A stretch of 64,000 bases of DNA from an uncultured Lactobacillus sp. (GTDB taxonomy: Bacteria > Bacillota > Bacilli > Lactobacillales > Lactobacillaceae), in contig CALNAJ010000029.1 of NCBI GenBank assembly GCA_937874695.1, positions 183,265 to 247,264 of the forward strand. The letters are read 5' to 3'. Shown piece by piece: positions 1 through 8,444 of this stretch; the first letter of the stretch is position 1; the number at the start of each line of letters is the position of its first letter. A program made the translations under genes and the position numbers. Below the pieces are notes generated by a model. It searched no databases, was not told the origin of the DNA, and worked only from the letters and a program-made list of their open reading frames with translations.

Positions 1-46
1 CTTTCGCTATTTTAAATGTATGGAAACCGTTTTCTTTCATTTCATT

Positions 47-76
47 TTGACCGCCTGATATGTTAAACTAGATACT
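47..76 (+). promoter_or_regulatory. Putative def promoter
   Basis: A TTGACC -35 box at 47-52 is followed 18 bp later by GATACT at 71-76. The spacing fits a housekeeping sigma-A promoter, although the -10 box matches consensus at only four positions. The predicted transcript starts about 20 nt before the def start codon. Confidence 0.5.
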
Positions 77-106
77 AGTTATGAATAAATTGCGGAGGTA
101 ATGCTC

Positions 107-667
107 TTGTTTCTCATGAAAGATATTGTCAGAGATGGCGATCCCGTACTGCGTAAGGAAGCGGCAGAAGTCACTTTCCCCCTGTCAGAAGAGGATCAAC
201 GGCTCGCTAAGGATTTAATGGAATACCTGGTCGTTTCTCAAGACCCAGAACAATGTAAGAAGTATGGTTTACGTGCCGGCGTTGGCCTGGCTGCTCCCCA
301 AGTGGGCGTTTCCAAAAAGATGGCCTCCGTACTGGTTCCGCCAGCAGAAGAAAACGGTAAGTCACCGTTCACGGACGTCATCATCAATCCCGTCATCGTC
401 TCCGAATCCGTTCAACTTGGGGCTTTGACCGAGGGTGAAGGCTGCCTTTCCGTCGACAAAGACGTGCCTGGATTCGTGCCGCGTCATGACCGAATCACGT
501 TGCGTTACTACGACGTTAACGGTGAAAAGCACCAGTTGCGTTTGAAGAACTACCCCGCTATCGTGTGCCAACACGAGATTGATCACTTACACGGGACGTT
601 ATTCTACGACCACATCGACAAAGACCAACCATTCAGCCGCGCTGAAGATACCATTATGATTGAGTAG
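107..667 (+). CDS. def: Peptide deformylase
   Basis: This metalloenzyme removes the formyl group from the initiator methionine of new proteins at the ribosome. All three family motifs are present: GVGLAAPQVG (about residue 58), EGCLS (metal-ligand Cys about 113) and QHEIDH (both metal-ligand His and the catalytic Glu, about 156-160). At 186 residues with an insertion between the first two motifs it fits the longer Gram-positive type. I chose TTG 107 because GGAGG at 94-98 is 8 nt upstream; ATG 101 is too close to it and ATG 116 too far. The resulting MxxMKDI start also matches what I recall of relatives. The gene stands alone and ends at a strong terminator. Confidence 0.95.
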   Translation: MFLMKDIVRDGDPVLRKEAAEVTFPLSEEDQRLAKDLMEYLVVSQDPEQCKKYGLRAGVGLAAPQVGVSKKMASVLVPPAEENGKSPFTDVIINPVIVSESVQLGALTEGEGCLSVDKDVPGFVPRHDRITLRYYDVNGEKHQLRLKNYPAIVCQHEIDHLHGTLFYDHIDKDQPFSRAEDTIMIE

Positions 668-676
668 TTGTTTGAA

Positions 677-727
677 AAAAGGCGTCTTGGTTTTCACAAT
701 TATTTTGCGAAAACCAAGACGCCTTTT
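677..727. terminator. Bidirectional terminator between def and the convergent gene
   Basis: A perfect 18-bp stem (677-694 with 710-727) has A-rich and T-rich ends on both sides, so it can stop transcription of def from the left and of the 755-1252 gene from the right. Confidence 0.9.
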
Positions 728-754
728 AAGTTAAGTTTCTTTTAGTTCGGTCAC

Positions 755-1252
755 TCACTTAACACTCGGGTCACCCAACTTCTTCAAGTCCTTCATATAT
801 TCTACGGTGGATTCATTCATCAGATATGCCACGTCCAAATGCAATTCACCAGTGTAGACCCAGATGTCACTGACGACGAAGGCCGATCCATTGACGACCG
901 ACTTCACCTCGTGGTCGGCACAAAAACTGGCAAGTGCCTGGTTAAAAGCAGCTTCAAGTTCCGGTAACCGACGCTCGGTATCCAGGCCAGCGGGAAAACT
1001 GTACTCAAATGACATGACACCCCGCCCCCAGACATCGGCAACCGTTTCGGCCGCCTCAATCTGACATTCGGGTTCCGTCAGAACATCTTCATTGACCAGG
1101 CGTTGGAGGGCCGCCTTGACCGCCACATCCGTCTCATCCTGAGCAGACCGGCGAACAATTCGGGTCGCCCGCTGCACGATGGTCCGGTGAATCATTTCAT
1201 ATATCACGATGGCAATGATAATCCCAATGATGATCTCTACTATTAGTGCCAT
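755..1252 (-). CDS. Membrane-anchored protein of unknown function
   Basis: I do not recognise the family. The 165-residue product begins with one very hydrophobic segment (about residues 2-20, rich in Ile), followed by a basic stretch (RTIVQRATRIVRR) and a soluble domain of mixed helix and strand. This suggests a protein held by its N-terminus with the rest in the cytoplasm. ATG 1252 is chosen because GGAGGA lies 6 nt upstream; a longer reading from GTG 1270 would place that ribosome site inside the gene. It is convergent with def and shares its terminator. No catalytic motif is visible. Confidence 0.75.
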   Translation of the reverse strand: MALIVEIIIGIIIAIVIYEMIHRTIVQRATRIVRRSAQDETDVAVKAALQRLVNEDVLTEPECQIEAAETVADVWGRGVMSFEYSFPAGLDTERRLPELEAAFNQALASFCADHEVKSVVNGSAFVVSDIWVYTGELHLDVAYLMNESTVEYMKDLKKLGDPSVK

Positions 1253-1317
1253 GGCGTCTCCTCCGTTCACTTTACGTTAGCTTAATCATAGCATGTTTTG
1301 TCGTCCAGTGGTAATTC

Positions 1318-1346
1318 TATACAATCGCCTGAAACTATGCTAAAAT
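1318..1346 (+). promoter_or_regulatory. Promoter of rpoY-rnjA
   Basis: TATACA at 1318-1323 and TAAAAT at 1341-1346 are 17 bp apart, and the -10 box is preceded by TGC, giving an extended -10. It lies about 95 nt before the rpoY start codon. Confidence 0.6.
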
Positions 1347-1443
1347 TGTGCTAATTGTTGTGTAAGCAACCCGCAGTTCGGAAGGACCCATGACCCGCCG
1401 TCTTACTGACGAGTTAAATTATTTTGTTAAAGGAGTTTTGTCA

Positions 1444-1662
1444 GTGATTTATAAAGTTTATTACCAAAACGATAAAAAGCGGAATCCTAAGCGCGAGGAT
1501 ACCCATTCTCTCTATTTGGAAGCGGACACCGAAGTTGAAGCTCGGGCCCAAGTAGAGGCACACACGGAACACAACATCGAATTCATCGAAGCGATGGAAG
1601 GCAGTACCCTCGCTTACGAGCAACAGAATCCGAATTACAAGTTAACGGAGTTCAATGAATGA
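1444..1662 (+). CDS. rpoY: RNA polymerase epsilon subunit
   Basis: RpoY is a small accessory subunit of RNA polymerase found in Firmicutes. The 72-residue product starts MIYKVYYQ and carries the typical run SLYLEADTEVEAR and the C-terminal YKLTEF. I chose GTG 1444 because AAAGGAG lies just upstream; the reading frame stays open back to 1390 but that extension lacks a ribosome site and is not part of the family. The stop codon overlaps the rnjA start as ATGA, so the two are translationally coupled, an arrangement common in this order of bacteria. Confidence 0.9.
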   Translation: MIYKVYYQNDKKRNPKREDTHSLYLEADTEVEARAQVEAHTEHNIEFIEAMEGSTLAYEQQNPNYKLTEFNE

Positions 1663-3338
1663 ACAAGTTAAACGTCAAAAATAACGAGACCGCTATCTTT
1701 GGCGTGGGTGGACTTGGCGAAATTGGGAAAAACACTTACGGCATCCAATTTCAGGACGAAATCATCCTGATTGATGCCGGGATCAAATTTCCTGAAGACG
1801 AATTATTAGGGATCGACTACGTCATTCCCGATTACCAATACCTCGTTGAGAACCAGTCTAAGATCAAGGCGCTAGTGATTACCCACGGCCACGAAGATCA
1901 TATTGGCGGTATCCCGTATTTGTTAAAGGCTTTGAACGTCCCAGTCTACGCTGGTCCCTTAGCCTTAGCATTGATCAAGAACAAGCTCGAAGAACACGGA
2001 TTACTTAAATCGACTGAGCTACACACAATTGACGATGATACTGTGCTTAAATTTCGGAAGATGAGTGTGACCTTCTTCCGGACGACCCACTCCATCCCCG
2101 ATACGCTGGGGGTTGCTGTTCACACACCAGTCGGCACGATTGTGGAAACGGGGGACTATAAGTTCGACTTAACTCCCGTTACCAACCAGCCGCCTGATCT
2201 TCAAAAGATGGCCAAGCTGGGCTCTGAAGGTGTGCTCTGTCTCATGTCAGACAGTACCAACGCCGAACGCCCCATCTGGACGAAATCTGAAAAATGGGTG
2301 GGTAAATCCATTCACAAGATTTTCGACCAAGTTGAAGGCCGGGTCATCTTTGCCACGTTTGCTTCCAACATCTCACGTATCGAGACGGCTTGTGAAGTGG
2401 CGTTGGCACACGGACGGAAAATTGCTGTCTTTGGCCGATCCATGGAAGCAGCCATTGTCAACGGCCGGGAACTGGGTTATTTGAACATCCCTGACGAAGC
2501 GTTAGTCGATGCCAACACCATTCGTTCCCTCCCCGCTGAAAAGGTCATGATTCTATGTACCGGTTCGCAAGGTGAACCCATGGCGGCCCTTTCACGGATC
2601 GCCAACGGGACCCACCGGCAAATCGCGATTCAACCTGGCGATACCGTTGTCTTCTCTAGTAACCCAATCCCCGGGAACACCATTTCGGTGAACCGGGTCA
2701 TTAACGAACTGGAAGAAGCTGGCGCTAACGTCATTCACGGTAAGGTCAACAACATTCATACTTCCGGTCACGGTGGTCAAGAAGAACAGAAGCTGATGCT
2801 CCGGCTGATGCAACCGAAATTCTTCATGCCAATTCACGGGGAATACCGGATGTTAAAGATTCATACCGAACTGGCTGAACAGTGTGGTGTGCCGTTAGAT
2901 CACAGTTTCATTCTGCAAAACGGGGATGTCTTAGCCTTAACGCAAGACTCTGCCCGGGTTGCGGGTCACTTTACCGCTGGCGATGTTTACATCGATGGTT
3001 CCGGTATCGGTGATATTGGTAACGTGGTCTTACGCGATCGCCAACTGCTTTCCGAAGAAGGTTTAGTTGTCGTGGTTGCCACCATCGACCTCAAGAATCA
3101 AGAAATCAAGGCCGGTCCCGACCTGCTCTCTCGTGGTTTTGTCTACATGCGTGAATCCGGTGAGTTGCTAAACGAAGGCCGTCGTCGTGTTTTCCAAACG
3201 ATTCGTCGGGCCATGCGCAATCCCAAGGCTACTGAAGCTTCAATTAGAAACGCGGTCATTGATGACCTCCAAAACTTCCTATTTGCGAAGACGGAGCGTC
3301 ATCCTATGATTTTGCCAATGTTCATTATGACGAAGTAA
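1659..3338 (+). CDS. rnjA: Ribonuclease J1
   Basis: RNase J1 is a metallo-beta-lactamase/beta-CASP nuclease with 5'-3' exonuclease and endonuclease activity in mRNA decay and rRNA maturation. The zinc-binding motif HGHEDHIGG is at about residue 75. Further conserved elements are ETGDYKFD, MSDSTNA, the beta-CASP segment near FGRSMEAA and SGHGGQEE. The length of 559 residues is normal for the family, including the C-terminal domain. GGAG lies 8 nt before ATG 1659, and the start overlaps the rpoY stop codon. Confidence 0.96.
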   Translation: MNKLNVKNNETAIFGVGGLGEIGKNTYGIQFQDEIILIDAGIKFPEDELLGIDYVIPDYQYLVENQSKIKALVITHGHEDHIGGIPYLLKALNVPVYAGPLALALIKNKLEEHGLLKSTELHTIDDDTVLKFRKMSVTFFRTTHSIPDTLGVAVHTPVGTIVETGDYKFDLTPVTNQPPDLQKMAKLGSEGVLCLMSDSTNAERPIWTKSEKWVGKSIHKIFDQVEGRVIFATFASNISRIETACEVALAHGRKIAVFGRSMEAAIVNGRELGYLNIPDEALVDANTIRSLPAEKVMILCTGSQGEPMAALSRIANGTHRQIAIQPGDTVVFSSNPIPGNTISVNRVINELEEAGANVIHGKVNNIHTSGHGGQEEQKLMLRLMQPKFFMPIHGEYRMLKIHTELAEQCGVPLDHSFILQNGDVLALTQDSARVAGHFTAGDVYIDGSGIGDIGNVVLRDRQLLSEEGLVVVVATIDLKNQEIKAGPDLLSRGFVYMRESGELLNEGRRRVFQTIRRAMRNPKATEASIRNAVIDDLQNFLFAKTERHPMILPMFIMTK

Positions 3339-3353
3339 ATATTAAGTGGAAGA

Positions 3354-3378
3354 AGACGCTGTGATGGCGCCTTTTTTT
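3354..3378 (+). terminator. Terminator of rpoY-rnjA
   Basis: AGACGC (3354-3359) pairs with GCGCCT (3367-3372) with one mismatch and runs into seven T residues. The stem is short, so efficiency may be moderate. Confidence 0.6.
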
Positions 3379-3384
3379 GTGGGT

Positions 3385-3508
3385 AAGAGTGCGAAGCAAT
3401 GCGGTTAGACTCTGAGCATTAACGTCGCTAAGGTGAAAATCCCGGGCCTGGATTTTTAGCTTAGCGGGGTTAAGCACAGGAGTCTGCCTTGCGGAGCACG
3501 TTTCGGCC
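3385..3508. repeat. Long-hairpin intergenic element, family B, full copy
   Basis: The element folds into a long imperfect hairpin: GACTC (3408-3412) with GAGTC (3480-3484), TTAAC (3419-3423) with GTTAA (3469-3473), CGCTAAG (3426-3432) with CTTAGCG (3460-3466) and AAAATCC (3436-3442) with GGATTTT (3450-3456). The unpaired GAGCA/GCACAG internal loop and the 3' end GCACGTTTCGGCC recur in the copy at 18205-18329, while stem sequences differ. The stretch 3339-3832 holds no credible gene. Confidence 0.75.
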
Positions 3509-3661
3509 AGGTTGCATGAGAGCGAGGCCCCAAACAAATATAACAATAATATCCAAGCCCGGGCCTGGCTTTTTAGCTTAATGGCGTTAAGCGCAGGGAC
3601 CTGCCTTGCGGAGCACGTTTCGGCCAGGTTGCATGAAAGCGAGGCCCCAAACAAATATAAC
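3441..3661. repeat. Tandem direct repeat of 104 bp
   Basis: Bases 3441-3544 recur at 3558-3661 with few differences, separated by 13 bp. Each copy starts at CCCGGGCCTGG and ends at AAACAAATATAAC. The second copy reproduces only the right half of the family B hairpin plus its flank, so it looks like a local duplication after the element was in place. Confidence 0.85.
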
Positions 3662-3774
3662 CATCGCAGTATATCCCTGCAACCAGAGCGTCAATTCAAC
3701 ACGCCCGCCAATCTCCCACATCTCCACTTCCTTACAAAAAACCTTATAACTAAGGAAAGTTCCGCCGGAATCAC

Positions 3775-3803
3775 TAGGCAGTTTGGTCGATTTCGTTTAT
3801 AAT
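3775..3803 (+). promoter_or_regulatory. Promoter of the lipid kinase gene
   Basis: TAGGCA (3775-3780) and a consensus TATAAT (3798-3803) are 17 bp apart, about 30 nt before the start codon at 3833. Confidence 0.65.
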
Positions 3804-3832
3804 AGTGAAGATTAATAATTGAGAGGAGAAGT

Positions 3833-4795
3833 ATGGTGAGTGTCCAGTTCTATATCATCTTAAACGAGCACGCGGGCAGCGGACGTGCAAAGGAACTATG
3901 GCCGGAAATCAAGCAAGCCCTTGATGCCGCCCAGGTTTCTTATCAGCTTGCCATCTCGGAATATGCGAACCACGCGATTCTTTTAAGCGAGCAATTTGCC
4001 AAAAAGTTACCCGATGAACCCCATCAAAATTGGGTCGTCCTCGCCGTTGGTGGCGATGGCACCCTTCATGAAGCCATTAACGGCCTCACCAAGCTACCAC
4101 GGACCCACCCCATTCCGGTCGCCTACTTACCGATTGGCTCTGGCAATGACTTTGCCCGGGGCGCTGGCATGGCACTGAAATGGGAAGACGCCTTAAAACA
4201 AATCATTCAGTGTACCCACGCTACCGATTATGATATTGGCAGTTACAACGAAACAATCAAACAGGAGCGTGGTGTCTTCACCAATAACCTGGGGATTGGG
4301 TTCGACGCTGCCATTATTTCGCAGGCGAATCAATCTAAAGCCAAGGTCTGGCTCAACAAGCATCACATGGGGAAGCTGTCCTACCTGGCTTCAGCCCTAG
4401 ATGTATATTACAACCAGACGGGTTTCACGCTGACTGTGCACGTGGGCAATCAACGAGACATCTATCCTAATGCCTTTCTGGTCACCACCACCAACCACCC
4501 CTACTTCGGCGGTGGTGTGGGCATCGCCCCGAACGCAACCATTACCGATCATAAATTACATTTGGTCGTCATTGAAAAGCCCAATTTCTTCAAACTGATG
4601 TGGTTAGCCTTACGCCTCATATTTAAGCGTCATTTGACGTCTAAGGCCGTTCACTACTATCAGGCATCAAGTGTCCACCTCACCGTTCCAGCCATCGAAT
4701 ACGGCCAATTAGACGGCGAAGAGATGGGTGGACGATTCTTTGACGTTTACGTGGGTCTCAAACAGTATCCTTTTTGGTTCGACACGACGATTTAG
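3833..4795 (+). CDS. Diacylglycerol/lipid kinase family protein
   Basis: Members of this DAGK catalytic-domain family (DgkB/YegS/BmrU type) phosphorylate diacylglycerol or related lipids; in Gram-positives DgkB recycles the diacylglycerol left by lipoteichoic acid synthesis. The glycine-rich nucleotide motif GGDGTLHE is at about residue 75 and the substrate-side motif PIGSGNDFARG at about residue 101. The 320-residue length fits a single-gene lipid kinase. GAGGAG precedes ATG 3833. The gene is monocistronic with its own promoter and terminator. The exact lipid substrate cannot be told from sequence. Confidence 0.88.
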   Translation: MVSVQFYIILNEHAGSGRAKELWPEIKQALDAAQVSYQLAISEYANHAILLSEQFAKKLPDEPHQNWVVLAVGGDGTLHEAINGLTKLPRTHPIPVAYLPIGSGNDFARGAGMALKWEDALKQIIQCTHATDYDIGSYNETIKQERGVFTNNLGIGFDAAIISQANQSKAKVWLNKHHMGKLSYLASALDVYYNQTGFTLTVHVGNQRDIYPNAFLVTTTNHPYFGGGVGIAPNATITDHKLHLVVIEKPNFFKLMWLALRLIFKRHLTSKAVHYYQASSVHLTVPAIEYGQLDGEEMGGRFFDVYVGLKQYPFWFDTTI

Positions 4796-4829
4796 ATCAT
4801 TAAGTAATTTTGAAAGCAAACTGAAAAAT

Positions 4830-4877
4830 GTCCCATCAGATTCAGCCTTTTCGCTGCGTCCGATGGGACGTTTTTTT
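4830..4877 (+). terminator. Terminator of the lipid kinase gene
   Basis: GTCCCATC (4830-4837) pairs perfectly with GATGGGAC (4862-4869) and is followed by a run of seven T residues. Confidence 0.9.
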
Positions 4878-4904
4878 CAATTGTTTTCAGTTGTCACGAA
4901 AACA

Positions 4905-4934
4905 CAAAAAAAGGACGTGATCGTGACCACATCC
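4905..4934 (-). terminator. Terminator of the 4970-5179 gene
   Basis: On the minus strand GGATGTG (from 4934) pairs with CACGTCC (to 4913), one G-U pair included, then a run of T residues follows at 4912-4905. Confidence 0.8.
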
Positions 4935-4969
4935 TCTCGCCGTTGGCGCTAACCAACGACAGTTTATGA

Positions 4970-5179
4970 TTAATCTTCAGAAGCATCCATTGCTTCCAGA
5001 ATCATGTCTAGCTGAGCGCACTTATTACTGAGGTAGTTCATTTCCTCACCATACCGCGGTTCAATCTGTACGGTTTCACTAGTACTTTGAACAGTTGCGG
5101 ATTCCTTTTCTTTCAACGTGGCTAGCTGTGAATTAGCCTGCCGATACTCTTCCAGAATCTCTACCCGATTACTCATCAT
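4970..5179 (-). CDS. Small helical protein of unknown function
   Basis: This 69-residue acidic protein is predicted from composition to be mostly helical, with heptad-like stretches at the N-terminus (VEILEEYRQANSQLATLKEK) and C-terminus. It has no membrane segment, signal peptide or catalytic motif, and I do not recognise a family. ATG 5179 is preceded by GGAG 7 nt upstream and the gene has a clear terminator, which supports it being real. It could be a small protein-interaction factor, but that is a guess. Confidence 0.7.
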   Translation of the reverse strand: MMSNRVEILEEYRQANSQLATLKEKESATVQSTSETVQIEPRYGEEMNYLSNKCAQLDMILEAMDASED

Positions 5180-5321
5180 TACACAACTCCTTTAACAAAA
5201 TTAGTTTTTGATTCCCGTTTTCTTAAACGACTAAAAGGAATCATACCACTTGCTAAGGGATTTGTTAACGATTATCTTAAACTTTTTCAACGATTTTCAT
5301 AAACTTTTTTCTTGCAACCGA

Positions 5322-6824
5322 TTACTTCAGCGTCCCAGCAAAGGATGGCATGAAGTAACTACTGATCTGTTGAACCTTAACATTTTGGCCAGGTTGTGGT
5401 GCAGCAACGAACTGATTATTGCCTAAGTAGATTGCGTCATGGTAAGTGGACCCCTTCGTACCCCAGAAAAGAATGTCGCCAGGCTTGGCTGAAGCGACGG
5501 AGTGCGTTGAAACATAGGCTTCTTGCGATACCGTGTTATGTGGTAAGCTGACGCCCATTGCGTTCTTGTAAACGTAAGCAACCAATCCAGAACAGTCCAT
5601 CCCGCTGAGTGAAGAACCACCCCAAACGTAAGGAATATTGGCTGAGGCCAACTTCAAAGCTAAGCCGGTCACGGACCCACTGGTTAAACCAGCCGTGTTT
5701 GTGGTCTTCTTAGTACTGCTGCTAGTTGCTACCGTAGCTGCAGAAGAGCTGCTACTCGTCGCCGAATTGGTGTTGGTTGCTGATGCAACTTTAGCAGCCT
5801 GCTTCTTAACGGCAGATTGGGTCGTGGTCTTGATCCGCTTCGTTCGGGTCGTGGCCGTTGCGTTTTGACTGCCCGTTTGTGGCTGCACTTGCGTTTGACT
5901 ACTACTGCTGGTTACGGCGCTGCTACTAGTGCTAGTTGCACTTGGTGTCGTCGTCTGTGAGCTAGATTGTGTCGTGCTAGATGCCGCAGTCTGGCTTGAC
6001 ACAACGGCTGCCCGAGATTGACGTTGTACTGGTTGACTAGAGCTGGTCGTGCTTGGGGTCGTCGTTGATGAACTGTTCGACGTTACAGCACTGTTCGAGC
6101 TTGAAGTCGATGCATTAGAATTGCCAGGTGTACTACTTGCGACTTGTGACGTCTTCGTCGTATTAGCGTTGACGTGATTATTCTTCACAGCTGAACGGCT
6201 GGTTCGTGAAGAACTATTCGTAGTCGATGTTGATGAGGATTGTTTCGTGGTACTTGGGGTCGTAGCGCTTGAACTCGCAACCGCTGCGCTCTGTTTCTGT
6301 TGTTGCTTGCTAGCTGCGGCTTGTTGTTGCGCCACGATTTGAGCTTGAACGGCATTGGCCTTTTGCGTCGACTGCCGCGTTGCACTACTCGTTGCGGTCG
6401 AGTCGGTCGTGTTCGTGGTAGCGGCGACACTACCCTTAGGAATCGTTAAGGTCTGTCCCACACTCAGGACATCACCATCCATGTGATTGGCCTTTTGTAA
6501 TTGTGCCACGGAAACGTGGTACTGCTGAGCTAAGTCCCACAGCGTATCACCAGATTTGACGGTGTGACTTTGTTGGGCCTTGGCAGAACGGACTTGTAAT
6601 TTCTGACCGACAAAGATCATGTCAGTCTTGCTATCAATCGAGTTTTGTTGTTCTAGGTCTTGAATCGAAACGCCTAGCTTTTGTGAAAGTTCCCAAACGG
6701 TGTCGCCCTGCTTCACTTGAATACTATCTGCATTGGCGGTGATCGTGGCTCCGGCTGCTAAGGCACCCATGGCGCTAACAACTCCGACAAGTGCTTTGGT
6801 GGTTTTTCGTTGTCCTGTACTCAT
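5322..6824 (-). CDS. Secreted LysM and NlpC/P60 peptidoglycan hydrolase
   Basis: This is a cell-wall peptidase of about 500 residues. Order: a basic N-terminus and hydrophobic signal peptide ending near ANADS; two LysM domains (QVKQGDTVWELSQKLGV and HTVKSGDTLWDLAQQYHV) that bind peptidoglycan; a long Ser/Thr/Gln/Ala-rich linker of roughly 250 residues; and a C-terminal NlpC/P60 domain. Catalytic Cys is in MDCSGL and His in HDAIYLG. The usual third residue, a His before A-P-x-P-G in the neighbour at 8445, is Ala here (AAPQPG). ATG 6824 is used; TTG 6830, 7 nt after AAGGA, is an equally possible start and does not change the signal peptide. Confidence 0.9.
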   Translation of the reverse strand: MSTGQRKTTKALVGVVSAMGALAAGATITANADSIQVKQGDTVWELSQKLGVSIQDLEQQNSIDSKTDMIFVGQKLQVRSAKAQQSHTVKSGDTLWDLAQQYHVSVAQLQKANHMDGDVLSVGQTLTIPKGSVAATTNTTDSTATSSATRQSTQKANAVQAQIVAQQQAAASKQQQKQSAAVASSSATTPSTTKQSSSTSTTNSSSRTSRSAVKNNHVNANTTKTSQVASSTPGNSNASTSSSNSAVTSNSSSTTTPSTTSSSQPVQRQSRAAVVSSQTAASSTTQSSSQTTTPSATSTSSSAVTSSSSQTQVQPQTGSQNATATTRTKRIKTTTQSAVKKQAAKVASATNTNSATSSSSSAATVATSSSTKKTTNTAGLTSGSVTGLALKLASANIPYVWGGSSLSGMDCSGLVAYVYKNAMGVSLPHNTVSQEAYVSTHSVASAKPGDILFWGTKGSTYHDAIYLGNNQFVAAPQPGQNVKVQQISSYFMPSFAGTLK

Positions 6825-7255
6825 TTTCAACAACACGTCCTTTTATGACTTTTTTTCAACGCAGGTGAACGTGAAAGTCCTGCTAATCAGCAAGCAACTT
6901 CCGGTCGTTCATAGTAAATACGAATCACAAATTAATATTACCACACGTTTTGCCAGTTCCTTGTGAAATATTAAGGAAATCATAACAGATTTTTAAGCTT
7001 AAACATTTGTTCCCATTTCTGAATTTATCATCTGATTTATATTCTGAAAGCGGCTATTGCCAAGATTTAAGCGGTTACATAAAGCGAACTCTTGTTCTCG
7101 GGGCTTCCCAATTCAACTGCAATGGTTTCCTTGAACACCTCAAGCAGTTTCGGGGCTAAAAATGTTTGCAGAATACAAATTGCCATTGGTAACGCTTTCT
7201 GTAGGTTACAACTTTCTTTTTTTGTTGCGACTTTGTGAAATTTATTTTTGTGCAC
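6825..7255 (-). promoter_or_regulatory. Long 5' leader and promoter of the LysM-NlpC/P60 gene
   Basis: The best promoter on the minus strand is TTGGCA (7063-7058) and TATAAA (7041-7036), 16 bp apart, which would give a leader of about 200 nt. A second -10-like TATGAT is near 6983. The stretch is AT-rich. I see no gene or clear riboswitch in it. Confidence 0.45.
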
Positions 7256-7281
7256 AAAAAAACGGGAGAATTTCTCCCGTT
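7256..7281 (-). terminator. Terminator of the DUF1002 gene
   Basis: AACGGGAGAA (7261-7270) pairs perfectly with TTCTCCCGTT (7272-7281), and on the minus strand the stem is followed by a T run. Confidence 0.92.
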
Positions 7282-7310
7282 AGTTAGTAATCCCGCCGTT
7301 CTGACATGCC

Positions 7311-8330
7311 TTAGTTGAATAGTCCTTGGAAGAACGAGACAACTTGATGCCAGATTTGAACGAAGAAGTTTTCGGCTTTTTTTGCATCGGCACTGTTGGC
7401 AAAGTCTTTCACATTTGCCATTTTGTCACCAATACTATTGGCCAGATTGTTTGCAACGTTAGTCACGTTGTTCACGTAAGTCTTACTGGTTGAGACTGGT
7501 GCCTGTTGTACCTTGCTCAAAGCAACCGCAATATTTGTGATCTGCGTTTGGTTAGTCTTGCCATCGATACCTTGCTTAGCCAAGGCTTTTTCCAACATTT
7601 GTTCAATATCGGCCTTGGTTGCCAACTCATCCCCGTTTTGCCGTTGCTTAGCTAAGTCGGAAGAAACCGAACCGACCGCTGACATCAGCTTGCCAGGATA
7701 TTTCTTATCACTGCTGTTATTATCAATTGCAGGTTGGGTCGCATCCAAAACGCCGTTAGCGGCTTGGGTGTTCTCGGAATTCAACGTTAAGCCGTCCGCT
7801 GCCAAGGCCTTGTAGACCCCAGTCAGCGCTGACTCACCCGAGACGGACTTGTCGGCCGTCACCGTAATGATGACGTCCTTGACCCCGGCCATCGTTGCAA
7901 CCATAGCATATTGTTGTGAGGTAACCTCTGTAATATTATTACTACCATTATATTCGGCGATGTTGACCTTCACGCCAGTTCCCGGATCAGCGGGCGCTAA
8001 CGCCACGGAACTGATCATGCTGGCATCAGTCGTCCCAGCTGAGTTTAGGTACTGGGCGTAATCGCTCCCAGTCGCCGTTAAGGCACTGTAATTGGATTTG
8101 ACGCCCAAAGCTGAAGCCACGGTGTCTTTGTCCTCACTGGCTAACCCCGCACCATAGACCACATAGGCTTTGGATAAGGCCTTCGTCTGAACGGTACTCC
8201 CGCTGGTGGCGGAGCTACTGGTGTCACTCGTTGTGTCTGTGGTATCTGCGTTAGCATGAACCACGCTCCCGCCAATGCCCACTGCCAGAGCAACCGCCGC
8301 CAAGCTCAAGATAACTCGCTTTAATTTCAT
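7311..8330 (-). CDS. Secreted DUF1002 protein
   Basis: The product is a 339-residue exported protein of the DUF1002 family, common in Firmicutes and without a known function. It has a basic N-terminus, a hydrophobic signal segment and a cleavage-like VHANA near residue 30, then a short Thr/Ser/Asp linker. The conserved domain starts near KAYVVYGAGL. The C-terminal third is Ala/Asn-rich and helical, with a final amphipathic segment (FVQIWHQVVSFFQGLFN). ATG 8330 is preferred over GTG 8339 because AGAGAG lies at a usable distance. It is followed by a strong terminator, so it is transcribed alone. Confidence 0.8.
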   Translation of the reverse strand: MKLKRVILSLAAVALAVGIGGSVVHANADTTDTTSDTSSSATSGSTVQTKALSKAYVVYGAGLASEDKDTVASALGVKSNYSALTATGSDYAQYLNSAGTTDASMISSVALAPADPGTGVKVNIAEYNGSNNITEVTSQQYAMVATMAGVKDVIITVTADKSVSGESALTGVYKALAADGLTLNSENTQAANGVLDATQPAIDNNSSDKKYPGKLMSAVGSVSSDLAKQRQNGDELATKADIEQMLEKALAKQGIDGKTNQTQITNIAVALSKVQQAPVSTSKTYVNNVTNVANNLANSIGDKMANVKDFANSADAKKAENFFVQIWHQVVSFFQGLFN

Positions 8331-8376
8331 TGTTTGCACTCTCTTTTCACTTGAATTTAACTTCCCCAGTGAACTC

Positions 8377-8385
8377 AGTATAGCA
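8377..8385 (-). promoter_or_regulatory. Extended -10 promoter of the DUF1002 gene
   Basis: The minus strand reads TGCTATACT here, an extended -10 box. No good -35 box is visible 17 bp upstream. The start codon is about 45 nt downstream. Confidence 0.45.
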
Positions 8386-8444
8386 CGAGAACCAACCTGG
8401 AAGCCGGATTCAGAGCGACCTTAGAGAATTCTTCAGACTTGCGT

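Noticed and set aside
3325..3802. Two overlapping frames on opposite strands behind rnjA (3325-3654 and 3512-3802)
   Set aside because: Both are created by the 104-bp direct repeat; each protein contains the same stretch twice and neither has a ribosome site.
5638..5868. A 76-codon plus-strand frame opposite the LysM protein linker
   Set aside because: It is the antisense of Ser/Thr/Ala-rich codons and gives a hydrophobic Val/Leu repeat without a ribosome site.
7067..7255. A 62-codon minus-strand frame between the DUF1002 and LysM genes
   Set aside because: It starts inside the terminator T run of the DUF1002 gene, has no ribosome site, and overlaps the promoter region of the LysM gene. The product resembles nothing known.
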